A stretch of 64,000 nt of DNA from Corynespora cassiicola (Eukaryota; Ascomycota; Dothideomycetes; Pleosporales; Corynesporascaceae): NCBI GenBank assembly GCA_022059125.1, contig JAEUWY010000004.1, positions 3,162,001 through 3,226,000 on the forward strand, read 5' to 3'. The position numbers and the translations under genes are program-made. Below the pieces are notes generated by a model. That model was not told where the DNA came from and did not search any database. It was given only the letters and a program-made list of their open reading frames with translations. Of the stretch, positions 44,277-54,719 are shown piece after piece. Each line of letters begins with the position of its first letter. Position 1 is the first letter of the stretch.

Positions 44277-44839
44277 GGCTCATAACAACCGCATGTACAC
44301 GGCGGGCGCGTAAAAGGGGTGAGTTTTGGGCAGATAGCAATGTGTGCGTCGTGTTGTTGTGTTTGTTTTGCTGCCAAGGTAACGCGATCGCACAAATCTA
44401 GTGTGATGGCACGTGCGCAGGTGAATGCCGTGTAGATCCCGAGGTCTATTTCGAGGCCATTCCGCCCTGAACGCCACCTTCTCAACATTTACGTTTCCAA
44501 AAAACTTATTATCCATGTACGTCCACAAACTAAACAAAGTCCGTGGGCTCGCATCTTGCAAACCATGAATTTTCATAAAAACATAGGGGACGTGGAAATT
44601 AGAATATAATGATTCATTTCCAATGAATATGTAAATAGCAAAAAATGACCGAAGACGCCCCTAAATACCTGATGGTAAGCTGAGCATCAATGATGATTAG
44701 TTGAATCCATATCACCAAAGCTAAATAGAAGCCCCTGTCAATAACCACTTTGCCATTTGAACACCAAGAACCCACTCTCGTAAATCCATCGTACTGATGC
44801 TAACCTGTCAAAAAGACTCACGGGTCATTCGAAAGAAGC
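44277..44839. other. Intergenic: promoter of the coiled-coil gene and 3' flank of the next
   Basis: 563 bp. The AT-rich left half of the next gene's 3' flank is visible around 44580-44660. No supported ORF. Confidence 0.5.
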
Positions 44840-46568
44840 TCACTTCTTTCTTTTGTTTGGGATGACGCTAATTCCAAGAGACTTCTTCTTCTGAATGGGA
44901 CGAGACTGCGAACGAGCTTTGCTGGTTCCCTGAGCTTTCGTAGCCTTGAATTTCTTTCGAGGTTGTGACACATTCATTGCTTGCAGAGTGATGCGCTTCG
45001 TAGCGGTATGCTTGCTGTCTCCCTGTTTTACCGCTTTCCTTGGTTGAAGCTGATTGATCTTTAGCTCCTTGGAAGACTTGGTAGTTCCAGCCGCCTGCTC
45101 AATCTTCCTAGGGCCCCTCTTTTTTCCCTTATCGCTCCTTTCCTTTCGGACCCTCTCTTTGGCTGCAAGCAATCCATGCTCTTTGATGTAGTAGATGATA
45201 TCGAGCGCAATATCACAAAACTCCTGCACACCCCTAATGAGCCCGTAGTTTTTCCTCACCATTTCCCGATTTCCGATTCGCCAAGTATCCATCGCAGTAA
45301 AGAATATTTGGTCCGTATCAGCATTTCTTGCATCACGGACCATGGACCTGGAAGAATCGTCCTTGAATTCTTGACCTCTATAAAGCTGACCAGACAGCTG
45401 ATCTCCTTCTTCAAAATTGACGTAAGCCTTAATCACCATAAGAGCTATGGTGTGGAAGTTGAGTAGCGCAATCCGAGGTTCAGGGTCAGGGTTAGCCAGT
45501 ACCTCGTGGGTAGGCATGAAAATCTGAGTGATAAGATAGAATTCTTGAATACTATGATCCGGACATAGGAGGATCTCTTCGCGAACCATATATGGAAGGG
45601 ATACTTTTGCAGAGGGACACCCATCGTCCGAGATGAAATATGTAGCCTCATATGTCGGGAGCTTGAAAGACAACGGATCATTGATGTTTGCAGGAACCGC
45701 AGATGCATAGGGTGTAAGTGGATCCATATCTTGGCCATCATTGGAAACGACAGGGGCCTTCTTCTTTCTCGCCGTTATTTCAGTTGTGTCAGAATGATCC
45801 AAAATCTCTGGTTCCGACATAGGAGAAGGCGATCGAGTGTTAATTGTACTCTCTGGCAAGCGTGTGTGTGACAATATCCGTCGCCTTGATTGTTTCATCA
45901 AGGGCTCCTCGTCTGAAGAAGCCATATAATCGATGTCTTCGTCTCCACCCGAGTCACCCATTTCGGTGGCCGCCTTGGGATCGCCAGGCGACGGTGATGG
46001 CAAAGTCATCAGCACTATGCGTTCGTCTGGCTGGGGTGATTTTTCTTCGACCTTCAGATTCCCGGTAGCCGCACAATCTTCCTGATTTTCGTGATGATAA
46101 TTGAAAGCATTGCCCATGTTTTCTTCAAGACGGTAATTTGACGCATCATCCGTGCTTGTGAGTTTGAATCCGCCTTCACCTGCGAAATTTTGATGAAAGG
46201 TCCCATCATATGAGATTCCAGTTTCGTCTATTTGAATATTGGGGTCTTCCAGGCCTGTTACTCGATGGTTCATTTCACAATACACTGGCTGGTTTAAAAA
46301 CTGATATCGGTTGCCGTTGCGCGTGGGATTCAGATCTGAGGCAGAATATCCGCCTTGGCCAAGTGTAAAGGCATGGCTAGTTGGATATTGACCAGAAAAG
46401 TGTGGGTTGCTAAGATACACTGGCTGCTGGGTGTCTTCTTTTCGAATGTCAGAATGATATAAATGCTTCAAATTGAGGTTTCTCACCAGAATAATTGTGT
46501 CCCGCTCGAAGCTGGGCTCCTGCTCCTCCAAATTGCCCGGCACCAGAAAATTTGTTGTTTTGTGACAT
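44840..46568 (-). CDS. Unrecognised 559-aa protein with a lysine-rich C-terminus
   Basis: Two exons (46568-46487, 46437-44840; 49-nt intron) join as ...GHNYS-E-DTQQPVYLSN. The N-terminal 280 residues are polar and disordered with acidic clusters (GDSGGDEDIDYMASSDEEP). A folded-looking part runs from about 285 to 460, with FKLPTYEATYFISDDGCPSA, YMVREEILLCPDHSIQEFYL and IALMVIKAYVNFEEGDQL. The C-terminal 100 residues are strongly basic (KERSDKGKKRGPRK; end NKRKK), consistent with nuclear localisation or nucleic-acid binding. I do not recognise a domain. Codon use is AT-richer than in neighbours such as CFD1, typical of a fast-evolving gene. Confidence 0.7.
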
Positions 46569-47033
46569 GATCTCCGGGTCCGTTAAAAATGCCAAATTTC
46601 CAGTGCGCAATCTCTGATAAGAGGAAGGCAGATTTTCAAGGCGACAGAGCCGAGCATTCAAGAATGATTTAAAAGGCTGCGACGTTTGGTGGGCTCGTTT
46701 GTAGATACGCAGGTAATCAAGAACTTTACCCAGGCGGGCTCTTACTTCAGTGACTGAACGAAGTAAATTAAAAAAGAAAGTAATCGGAAGCTGTCGTGTC
46801 GACTAAAACCTCAAAATAGCTGGAGCTTTCGTACAAGATATTACCGCTTGAGGGTAGGATGTTGATGTTCAAGATGGGATAAACTTTACCCCAATCAATA
46901 AATACCGGAGCGGTCAACATCTAGAGCGTGATAACCAGTGCAGATGGTTGATATTTTACTTCGGGTATTGACTGGCAAAACCAGTAAACTACAGGTATAC
47001 GGCAGTGAGCGCGACACTGACTTCAGACTGCCT
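46569..47033. other. Intergenic
   Basis: 465 bp between two minus-strand genes: promoter of the 559-aa gene and 3' flank of CFD1. Nothing more recognised. Confidence 0.5.
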
Positions 47034-47996
47034 TTACGGATTTTGTCCTTTTACATCCGCAACTACCCTTCCTACTATCCCATCAAAGAGAGAGCAGAGT
47101 GAGCAATCCCTATACTTATCCACCAACAATCCCTCTTTTTCCCTAGGCCCCTGCTCTCTACTGACGTCTTTCCCTTCTATTACAGTCCCCTTTGGATAGA
47201 CAGGCCTGGTTCCCTCTTCTATCAATTGCACAAACGCCGGGTCTATCGGCACACTCCCCAGGAACGGCACTCCAAAGTCGTTGGCCATGATTTCGCCGCC
47301 TCCCTTGCTGAACACATTGGTACACTCGCTGCAATTTGGACAGACAAAGCCAGCCATATTCTCCACCACTCCAAGAACCCTAATTCCTGTCTTCTTGCAA
47401 AAGTTCAGCTCCTTTTTTACGTCTGAGATGGAGATTGCTTGGGGTGTTGTAACGACCACAGCGCCAGCAAGCTGATTAGGCGGAGAAGTTGGAGAATTCG
47501 TCTGCTTAAGAAGGTTCTCGAGGAGGGATATGTGCTCATCCGAGGTACCGGGAGGTGTATCAATCAACAGGAAATCAAGCTGCGGCCAAAGCACGTCCGT
47601 CAGGAATTGCCGAACCATTGCAGTCTTCTTCGGGCCCCGCCAGATAACCGCATCGCTCCTGTTGGCCAGAATGAAGCCTAGCGACATGCATGATAATGGT
47701 CCTATCTCTTTTCCGTCCGGGCTGGCATCCGCATTGCCGTTTGTAGCATGCGACGACAGCGTTTGGCCCTCGTGCACGGGGACAGGTATCCAGCCTCCTG
47801 GTGCCTGCCTCACTTTTTTATCCTCAATGCCAAAGAAACGTGGTATCGAAGGCCCGGTGAGATCGATGTCGAGAACGCCAACGGAGTGGCCTTGCAGCGA
47901 GAGAGTGAGGGCAATTTGGGTCGTGATGCTCGACTTGCCTACCCCGCCTTTGCCGGACAGGACGAGCAGAATTTTTTTGACGTTGTCCAGGCCCAT
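47034..47996 (-). CDS. CFD1: CFD1 (NUBP2-type), cytosolic Fe-S cluster scaffold ATPase
   Basis: Single exon, 320 residues, first ATG. Mrp/NBP35-type P-loop NTPase: deviant Walker [10 protein letters not shown] (15-23), [37 protein letters not shown] (Walker B region), [14 protein letters not shown] and [20 protein letters not shown], which carries the bridging C-x2-C cluster ligands. It lacks the N-terminal four-cysteine extension of NBP35, which marks it as CFD1. It works as a heterotetramer with NBP35 to assemble 4Fe-4S clusters for cytosolic and nuclear proteins. The C-terminus after DVSREQ is slightly extended and Cys/Asp-containing ([13 protein letters not shown]). Confidence 0.96.
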   Translation of the reverse strand: MGLDNVKKILLVLSGKGGVGKSSITTQIALTLSLQGHSVGVLDIDLTGPSIPRFFGIEDKKVRQAPGGWIPVPVHEGQTLSSHATNGNADASPDGKEIGPLSCMSLGFILANRSDAVIWRGPKKTAMVRQFLTDVLWPQLDFLLIDTPPGTSDEHISLLENLLKQTNSPTSPPNQLAGAVVVTTPQAISISDVKKELNFCKKTGIRVLGVVENMAGFVCPNCSECTNVFSKGGGEIMANDFGVPFLGSVPIDPAFVQLIEEGTRPVYPKGTVIEGKDVSREQGPREKEGLLVDKYRDCSLCSLFDGIVGRVVADVKGQNP

Positions 47997-48503
47997 TTTG
48001 GATGGAAGCTTCAGCCGGGCGCAGGATCTGAGGCGATCAGAAAAAGACCTGTAGAGTGTCTGCGAGAAACGGACATGGTATGCTGAGGTTTGGGTTGCGA
48101 TTTGAAATCGACAAAAAGTGGCGGGCAGCGGAGATCGGAGGTTCGTAGGGCTTGGCGTTGATTATTCAGACGTCACTGGACCCCGCCAAACAGTTCTAGA
48201 TTGAGTCAAGCAGTGCGGCTTTGTATAAAGTGTTATTCCTCCGGCTTGGTCCTGCGCCATCCATATTTCGATTGTTTAATGTGTCAAACGGTTATGCACT
48301 TATCCACTGGTACCTACGAGAGATTAGTTCTGTACTTCGGTATGAGGAAACAACAGTTATTCTGGGGAAAATTATTATATTTGGAATACAAATTACACTC
48401 CGACCCCTCCAGCTTGCTCCGCAACTACCAATGCAAGTTCAACATAGGAAAAAATCGTTGTGATCATATGGTATGATATCTCTACCATTTGTACCACGCC
48501 ATC
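47997..48503. other. Intergenic
   Basis: 507 bp: CFD1 promoter and 3' flank of the secreted-protein gene. No supported ORF. Confidence 0.5.
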
Positions 48504-50975
48504 CTACAAGCACTTCGGCCTGGTCATGACTTCCGAGCACAAACTGTCACTGCACAGCGTATCGCACACCAAACCCGGGGCAGTGTACACGTATGGCTGC
48601 CCAGGGACATGGAACTGGACGGCGAAATTCTTTGCTGCATAATCGTTCAGGCGGTAGCCAGCTCTGCATGCACAGTAGTAATGGCTTCCTCCAGTAGTGG
48701 TACATCCCGTTCCAGTGCCACATTTGTTCAGCGCAGGATCAAAGGGGTTGCAGGTTTTAGGGCAGATGTTCGCAAGACTATCACCGGTCCAAGTATCGCC
48801 CTCGGTAACGTATCCAGGGGCAGCGGCGCCAGGTGTGGCCTGCGCTGCGAAGTCGTCGGGAGTGGTGGTGGACGTTGTTGTGATAAGTGTTGTGGGTGTG
48901 AATTCAGCAACAGCCGGGGCTGCAGTAGTAGAGGTATCTTCATCATCTGCTGTCGCGGTTGTGGTACTGGTGCTGGTACTCGTAATCGTGACCGTAGTCG
49001 CCTGATCATATGAGTCGTCCCAACTACCGGTAAAAGTAGTAGCTTCGGCAGCAGTAGGCACAGTCAATAGCGTGGTTTGATTGGGGCTTCCCGTAGATGA
49101 CTTGGTTGTACTTTTACCCTTGCCAGTCTTCTTGCACCTCGCAGGACACTTGGGTCTTGTTGGTTTTCCCTTCTTACCAGGGTTCTGTAAATCCCTAAGC
49201 CATTGAGGTAGATCGTCCTCACCTGCATCATCATAGTCGACATTTTGATCATATGGAGAGTCGTAGCCATATGGTGTCTTGGCAGCATAAGGGTATTCGT
49301 TCCCATATGGGTTATAATCACTAGAGCCCTTTGGTTGACCACCGCTCTTCCCGGAGGCAGATTTGGGCCGTGGCCTTGGCTTGGGCGAAGAACTCTTCTT
49401 CTTGGGCCATGTAAATCCTTGGAAGCCACCCGAAGATGGAGGTGCAGATGCACGGTTGATTCCCCATGCGTCGTTGAGGGTCGAGCCGAAAGTATCTCTC
49501 GCGTGTCGACGCCGTTTGGGTATGAGGGAATCTTCCTTCTTTGGGAATCTATACTTCTTCAATGTCTTAGGGCCCTTATACTTTTTGGGTCCTTTATTGC
49601 CATACCATGGCTTTTCATCGTCTGAATCTGAGTCGTACTGGCACCAGCTTGGGCATTCCTCATCTGAATCGGAATCTGAATCGGAATCGGAATTATATCC
49701 TTTCCCCCTTCCCTTGCCCTTACCCTTTTTCCCCTTCTTGCCATTTTTCCATTTTCTGCCCCAATACTCGTCATCAGAGTCATCCTCTCCGTCGTAAAAG
49801 CCATGGTCTTCTTGGCTCCAGCCTGGCGGACCTCCCGTCCACTTGCCAGGGGATGATTCACCTGCTCCAGCAGCCCCCGGGGTATCGGGAGCAGAAAGAC
49901 CTCCAAAACCTGGAATAGCAACGCCACCATCTACTGGATTCTCCGGACCAATTGGGGAGGGAAAGGGGTTAAGGTCTGATGGTGCCGCAACGGGTACTCT
50001 GGATGTTTCAGAAGCCTCCAAACCCGGCTGTGGGGGCTGCAAAAGCCCACCAAAGTGACCATCACCAGATCCCATGGGAGAAGAGACAGATGCTGTTTCT
50101 GAAACGATAGGAGGTATTGTTTCAGAACCAAATAAGGGACCGGAGCCTATATCTGCAACACTTGTAGGCCGACCAAATCTTCCTGCTCTAGTGACAGCAG
50201 GAACTTCAGTGGAAATAGTATCAAGGAAAGGGACCAAAGCAGAATCACTATCGGGCATTGCCGACGAGGGACCTACACCCATGGGCCCAAAACCATTAGG
50301 ACGGGAGGTGTAGTTTGAGTCAAGAGGCACCAGGCTATTGAAGATACTGGTGGGTGCGTTGCCAAAGGGTCCAAAGTCCGAGTTTGACTCGGGGCTGGCA
50401 TCACTAGGTGTGGCTTCATCCGAAGCAGCAGTTGCTACTGCACCCGCGGACATGGATACATCCGATGCAGTGGGGAGAGGACCAAACGGCCCAAAATAAA
50501 AGCCATCTGAAGTAGCGATCGGTGTTGAATCCGTGTATCTAAGGCCATCTGATGTCGTGGAACTGGAAACAAACGGTTCGAAATCAAATCCAACTCCAGA
50601 TTTGGTCTCCACTGCAGAGGAAGTATCAGGTATGATGTTGGGTACAAGCGTCGAGAGGATTACATCATCGGTTCCAAAGAGGATTGGTGTTGGTGAGGAC
50701 GAGATTGTGGGAGCCTCCACGTAGGTTACGTTGGTAGGGGCAGGGAATACCGCTGCTATCGAGGGCGTTTCCGTTATGAAAGTTTCGGTCGTGATGGTAG
50801 CCTCGGTAGGAAGTTCGAAACCGCCGAGCGAGGCCACTGGCTCGCCACTTGCAGAAGAGTTCGAAGCCGCGATCGCGGGAGAAGTCGTATTCAAGGAGGG
50901 GAAAAGAACGGGGTCGTCGAGAAGCTGAGCATTAAGGCCATGCAAAAGCAGAGACCCAATGACAATGGCCTTCAT
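48504..50975 (-). CDS. Large secreted mosaic protein with acidic SD repeats and a C-terminal EGF-like cysteine module
   Basis: An uninterrupted ORF, 823 residues from the ATG at 50975. A signal peptide (MKAIVIGSLLLHGLNAQ) starts the protein. The N-terminal half (to about 380) is Ser/Thr/Pro-rich with recurrent FGPFG/FGPMG motifs and probable O-glycosylation. A central part (about 400-520) has KGKKGKGKGRGKG, then an (SD)n acidic run, ECPSWCQYDSDSDDEKPW and basic KKYKGPK stretches. Then come Tyr/Pro/Gly-rich repeats (NPYGNEYPYAAKTPYGYDSP). A Thr-rich linker leads to the last 100 residues with about ten cysteines: NICPKTCNPFDPALNKCGTG, YYCACRAGYRLNDYAAKNF and DTLCSDSLCSE. The final module looks EGF-like. 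I infer a cell-wall or extracellular-matrix protein; no family name is claimed. Confidence 0.75.
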   Translation of the reverse strand: MKAIVIGSLLLHGLNAQLLDDPVLFPSLNTTSPAIAASNSSASGEPVASLGGFELPTEATITTETFITETPSIAAVFPAPTNVTYVEAPTISSSPTPILFGTDDVILSTLVPNIIPDTSSAVETKSGVGFDFEPFVSSSTTSDGLRYTDSTPIATSDGFYFGPFGPLPTASDVSMSAGAVATAASDEATPSDASPESNSDFGPFGNAPTSIFNSLVPLDSNYTSRPNGFGPMGVGPSSAMPDSDSALVPFLDTISTEVPAVTRAGRFGRPTSVADIGSGPLFGSETIPPIVSETASVSSPMGSGDGHFGGLLQPPQPGLEASETSRVPVAAPSDLNPFPSPIGPENPVDGGVAIPGFGGLSAPDTPGAAGAGESSPGKWTGGPPGWSQEDHGFYDGEDDSDDEYWGRKWKNGKKGKKGKGKGRGKGYNSDSDSDSDSDEECPSWCQYDSDSDDEKPWYGNKGPKKYKGPKTLKKYRFPKKEDSLIPKRRRHARDTFGSTLNDAWGINRASAPPSSGGFQGFTWPKKKSSSPKPRPRPKSASGKSGGQPKGSSDYNPYGNEYPYAAKTPYGYDSPYDQNVDYDDAGEDDLPQWLRDLQNPGKKGKPTRPKCPARCKKTGKGKSTTKSSTGSPNQTTLLTVPTAAEATTFTGSWDDSYDQATTVTITSTSTSTTTATADDEDTSTTAAPAVAEFTPTTLITTTSTTTPDDFAAQATPGAAAPGYVTEGDTWTGDSLANICPKTCNPFDPALNKCGTGTGCTTTGGSHYYCACRAGYRLNDYAAKNFAVQFHVPGQPYVYTAPGLVCDTLCSDSLCSEVMTRPKCL

Positions 50976-51436
50976 GACGGCCAATCCGAAACATAAATTG
51001 GAATGAGTAAATAATTATCGCAGGCCTATCAAAAAGAGTGTCTGTTTCAAAGAGTGACAGGAAGAAAGGATACCTGTAGTGCGGATTGAGACAAGAGATC
51101 CATAGTTATAGATTACACAGACAGATTCTTGAACACCAGATCAAAACATTACAAGAAAAGAACTCAAGGGATGATAAATACTCGAATCTAGATGGATCTT
51201 CTCCAACGTGATAGGAATGCGGGTTTGTAACACAGTACTTTGTACTCACTACATTGCTGGAATGAATGCGCCAAGCAGCTTGGAAAAGCATGAAAATATC
51301 AACGTGAACCGGAACGGGCGACAAGCCCTTGCATATTGCACCTTGGACTCCATGCGAATGGGGAGAAAAGCTGGGCAATGTACAGTAGCGGCACTACATG
51401 TACATTATCGCCGGAGCAACGCTATGTCATGCACTG
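50976..51436. other. Intergenic
   Basis: 461 bp: promoter of the secreted-protein gene and 3' flank of the dioxygenase gene. Nothing recognised. Confidence 0.5.
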
Positions 51437-52428
51437 TTACGGCATTCCAGCTCGAAAATCGCTCTTCACGTTCAGACCCCATGCATGAGATGAAGAGTCA
51501 TGCACTGTAGCTCGGCGCATGTCACGGACGTGTTTGCCTTCAAATGAGCCCCGACAAGCTTTGTGCATGACGCAAGTATTATCCTCGAGCGAAGTAAGTA
51601 GCTGTCGCTCTTGTGGGAAGATATAGAGCTTACCCATATGATGATATCCCCGTCATTTTCCCATTCGGCCTTGAAGGTATACTTGTCTTGCGAAGCATGT
51701 TGGAGCAGTGAACGAATTAGCTCCTGTCCTTCCTCTGTTTCCATACCCTCGACATGATGAGCATGATGAGCAATGTAGATGTTCATCCTTCCGCTTGCTT
51801 CATGGAGCTGTACAAGCTTGTGGCGGCCCATGAAGTATTGTTTGGGGTCAATCTCGTTCAGAAATTCGCAATCGGGAGCAGCCAATTTCCTGCTATGCCA
51901 CAGAGAATGGGCAACTACGGAGTCGTTTATGGCCACTTTGACATCGCTGTGTAGATCATCGTATGCGGCTCGAGTATCTGCAAAGGCTGTAGCGCCTCCA
52001 GTCCCTTTGGGAGGCAATTGGTGGGCCCTGAGCACAGAATAGCCCGCCCGACGAGGATTGAAGGCAGAATCAACGTGAAATAGGCCGTTACCGAGACCTA
52101 GCTGAAACCGTAGACTATCCGGGGCGACGATATTTCCATTGTCGTCCAAATTGCTTACGTCAAATAGCTCTGTATAAGGTGCTAATCTGTGCTTTCGGCC
52201 AGCTTTGATGTAAGGCGTAGAATCATCGAGTTCGCCGAGTTGAGCTGCAAAGGCTACGTGTCGCGCATCATCTAATCCAGCTTGCCGAAACACAAGAACA
52301 CCATATTTCGCAAGGCCAGATCTGATATCGTCGACAACGTTTTGTGACACGGGCTGCGAGAAGTCTACACCATGGCACTCAGCGCCAAAGGTTGGATGGA
52401 GTGGCTTATATGTTAGCTTGGAGGACAT
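51437..52428 (-). CDS. TauD/TfdA-family Fe(II)/2-oxoglutarate dioxygenase
   Basis: Two exons (52428-51634, 51583-51437; 50-nt intron) give 313 residues. Family blocks: YKPLHPTFGAECHGVDFSQP, YGVLVFRQAGL, LGLGNGLFHVDSAFNPRRAG with the H-x-D iron ligands, GGATAFADTRAAYDDL, VVAHSLWHSR and, after the splice, DNTCVMHKACRG then RDMRRATVHD with the distal iron His and the oxoglutarate-binding Arg. The motif set fits the alpha-ketoglutarate-dependent 2,4-dichlorophenoxyacetate/taurine dioxygenase-like group common in fungi. Substrate (sulfonate, xanthine, aryloxy acid) cannot be read. Likely cytosolic. The ATG at 52428 gives the usual family start. It is head to head with QTRT2. Confidence 0.9.
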
Positions 52429-52932
52429 TAAGCCAGTACAAGAGAAGCAAGACGATCTCAAAAATCGGGCGATTGTTGAAGAAGAAGCTATACTTGGGGG
52501 CCATTATGTTTGAAGAGGAGGGGAAGTGCGGAGAAGTAGGTATCTGATGACATGGAGAGGTGGCGTTGGCCGAGGTGTCAGGGAGCGCGCTAGTCTTATC
52601 TCCGAGCCTGAACTGGCCCAACGCGATGCGAAGGACACAGCTTAACATCTTCACGTCGTTACCAGAATCCTGGCTTTCTACGGCAAATGTCGCCACAGAG
52701 CTTCTGTAAAAGGGGATGATGTTGCAATAGAAGCTCAGCCAAGGTTGCCTTGCTCGCGTCACGCGATATCGCGTCCTCACGTGCTCGCGCACAGACAGGG
52801 TTTTCCGACTCGCGTGGGGTTGCAGAGCGAGAGAGTTAACAGGCTGACTCCGACACCACAACAGAGCACTTGATAGCCCGAGGGGCTTGCTACGAGAGGC
52901 TCTGGTATCCAATAGCTAGGTAAACACGCAAC
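52429..52932. other. Shared 504-bp promoter region (dioxygenase / QTRT2)
   Basis: Divergent spacer. Short ORFs inside are unsupported. No named motif found. Confidence 0.55.
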
Positions 52933-54491
52933 ATGTCCACAAAGCCTGTTGCTGCTAGCATCAGTGAACTCCCACCGGAAATGCTCGATTTCACGCTCCT
53001 AAAGACGACCGGGGTGCTTGCCCCGCGTCTTGGGCGACTCTCTGTCCCGGGCCGTAAGAGTATACTGACCCCAGGTTTTATCGGTAACACGTCGCGTGGA
53101 GTCATCCCTCATATATCACAGGACAATTTCCGGAAGATTGTCAATCTCAATGGCGTATATGTGGCACTCGAAGACTGTACGTGCCAGATGCCTAAATCAT
53201 TGCCACATTGCATTGACGCCGTGCAGATGTTGAAAAACATCCCCAAAAAACGCCTCCGATATTCCAGATCGAGGCTGCCGATCCCCTTCGCCGTTTCATT
53301 GCACTCCCTCAAGACACCCTAGTTGTGCTCGGTGCTCGGCGTCAACCTCCTGTGTATACCCCAGCCGCGAACACCAATACTGAAGTCAGCCTCATGACTT
53401 CGGTAGGATTTAGAGCGATGAAGACAGAGTACTTTACTGCTGCTGTGCGCAAACTGCAACCAGACATTGTTGTCGGACTGGCAGATATACCCTTCGGACA
53501 GGAGACTATTGGAATAAAGAGAAAGGACAAGATGAGCGATAGGACAGAGGAATGGATGAGGGACATCATCGCCAAGAAGAGCACACTAGATGCACATGAG
53601 CGGAAGTGGAGCATCTTTGCGCCTATTCTCCCCATTGATCGGGACCTCCAATCGTGGTATCTCGAGCACTTGGTCGACGAAATGGCGGACAAGATTGGCG
53701 GCGTCGCTATCTACGATGCATACCTTCTAGATGATCTACCAGAACAGTTGCATCATTTGCCCCGCCTGTCTTTCCATGACCCAGCAAGCCCCCAAGAGTT
53801 GCTTCGGCAGATCAGCCTGGGAATGGATGTGTTCACCATCCCATTCATCACGTCCGCGACCGACGCTGGAATCGCCCTCGATTTTACATTCCCTCCACCT
53901 GAGAAAGCACAAGCCGGAACTACACGCCAATCGCTGGGAGTGGACATGTGGTTAGAGGAACACGCTCTCTCTGTTACCCCTCTGTCTGAATCATGCACTT
54001 GTTCTGCGTGCACCAAGCATCACCGCGCCTATGTCCAGCACCTTCTCTCAGCGAAGGAAATGCTCGGTTGGGTCCTGATCCAGACACACAACCATGCAGT
54101 ACTTGATAAATTCTTTAGCGGTGTACGAGCAAGCATCGAGGCTGGAACCTTTGATACCAACGTCGCCGCCTTTGAGGCCTTCTACGAGCCTAATCTACCA
54201 GAGAAAACAGGGCAAGGCCCTAGGGTGAGGGGCTATCAATTCCAGAGCCAGGAGCATGCAGAAAGGGGCAGGAAGAACCCAAAGGCGTTCAGGAATCTGG
54301 AAGACGGCTCGGGCAAGGCAATCAAGAAAGAAATACATCTGAAAGCGGCACATGGACAGCAGCCAAACAAGAAGCCAGAGATGCGAGATGTAATCGATGA
54401 CGAGGCCCTGGTTGGTTTGGTGAGCATGGACGATATTGAGCCATCACTCCAGATGGAAAACCTAAAGATCGATGATGATGGATCACAGTAG
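52933..54491 (+). CDS. QTRT2: Queuine tRNA-ribosyltransferase accessory subunit 2 (QTRT2/QTRTD1)
   Basis: Two exons (52933-53176, 53227-54491) give 502 residues. TGT-fold blocks: TPGFIGNTSRGVIPHISQDN, EVSLMTSVGFRAMKTEYFT, KLQPDIVVGLADIPFGQ, DAYLLDDLPEQL, ISLGMDVFTIPFITSATDAG, then the zinc site SCTCSACTKHHRAYVQHLL ... LIQTHNH (C-x-C-x2-C and a distal His). The catalytic Asp pair of the QTRT1 subunit is not in its usual context, as expected for the accessory partner. Known role: heterodimer with QTRT1 that exchanges guanine for queuine at position 34 of GUN tRNAs, on the mitochondrial surface. The tail (about 420-502) is a charged extension beyond the family core. The catalytic partner gene is not in this window. 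Confidence 0.93.
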
Positions 54492-54719
54492 TCATCTGCT
54501 AAATCATGGATAGAGATTTCATCGAAAAAGGTACAAAATGGTGTTACAACGCTGCTGATGGCCTGCACATATTCGCACTGTTATGCCCTTTTTCAGGTCA
54601 CAGCAATCGACATATATTCCACCATGGCCTGAATTCGTTTCCTCAAGTGACATTGCTTTGATGGAGCATGTTTCGCTCATGATAGTAGATTTCGCACTAT
54701 GGCATGTCTAAAGAACTTA
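54492..54719. other. Convergent 3' flanks
   Basis: 228 bp between convergent stops; nothing recognised. Confidence 0.5.
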
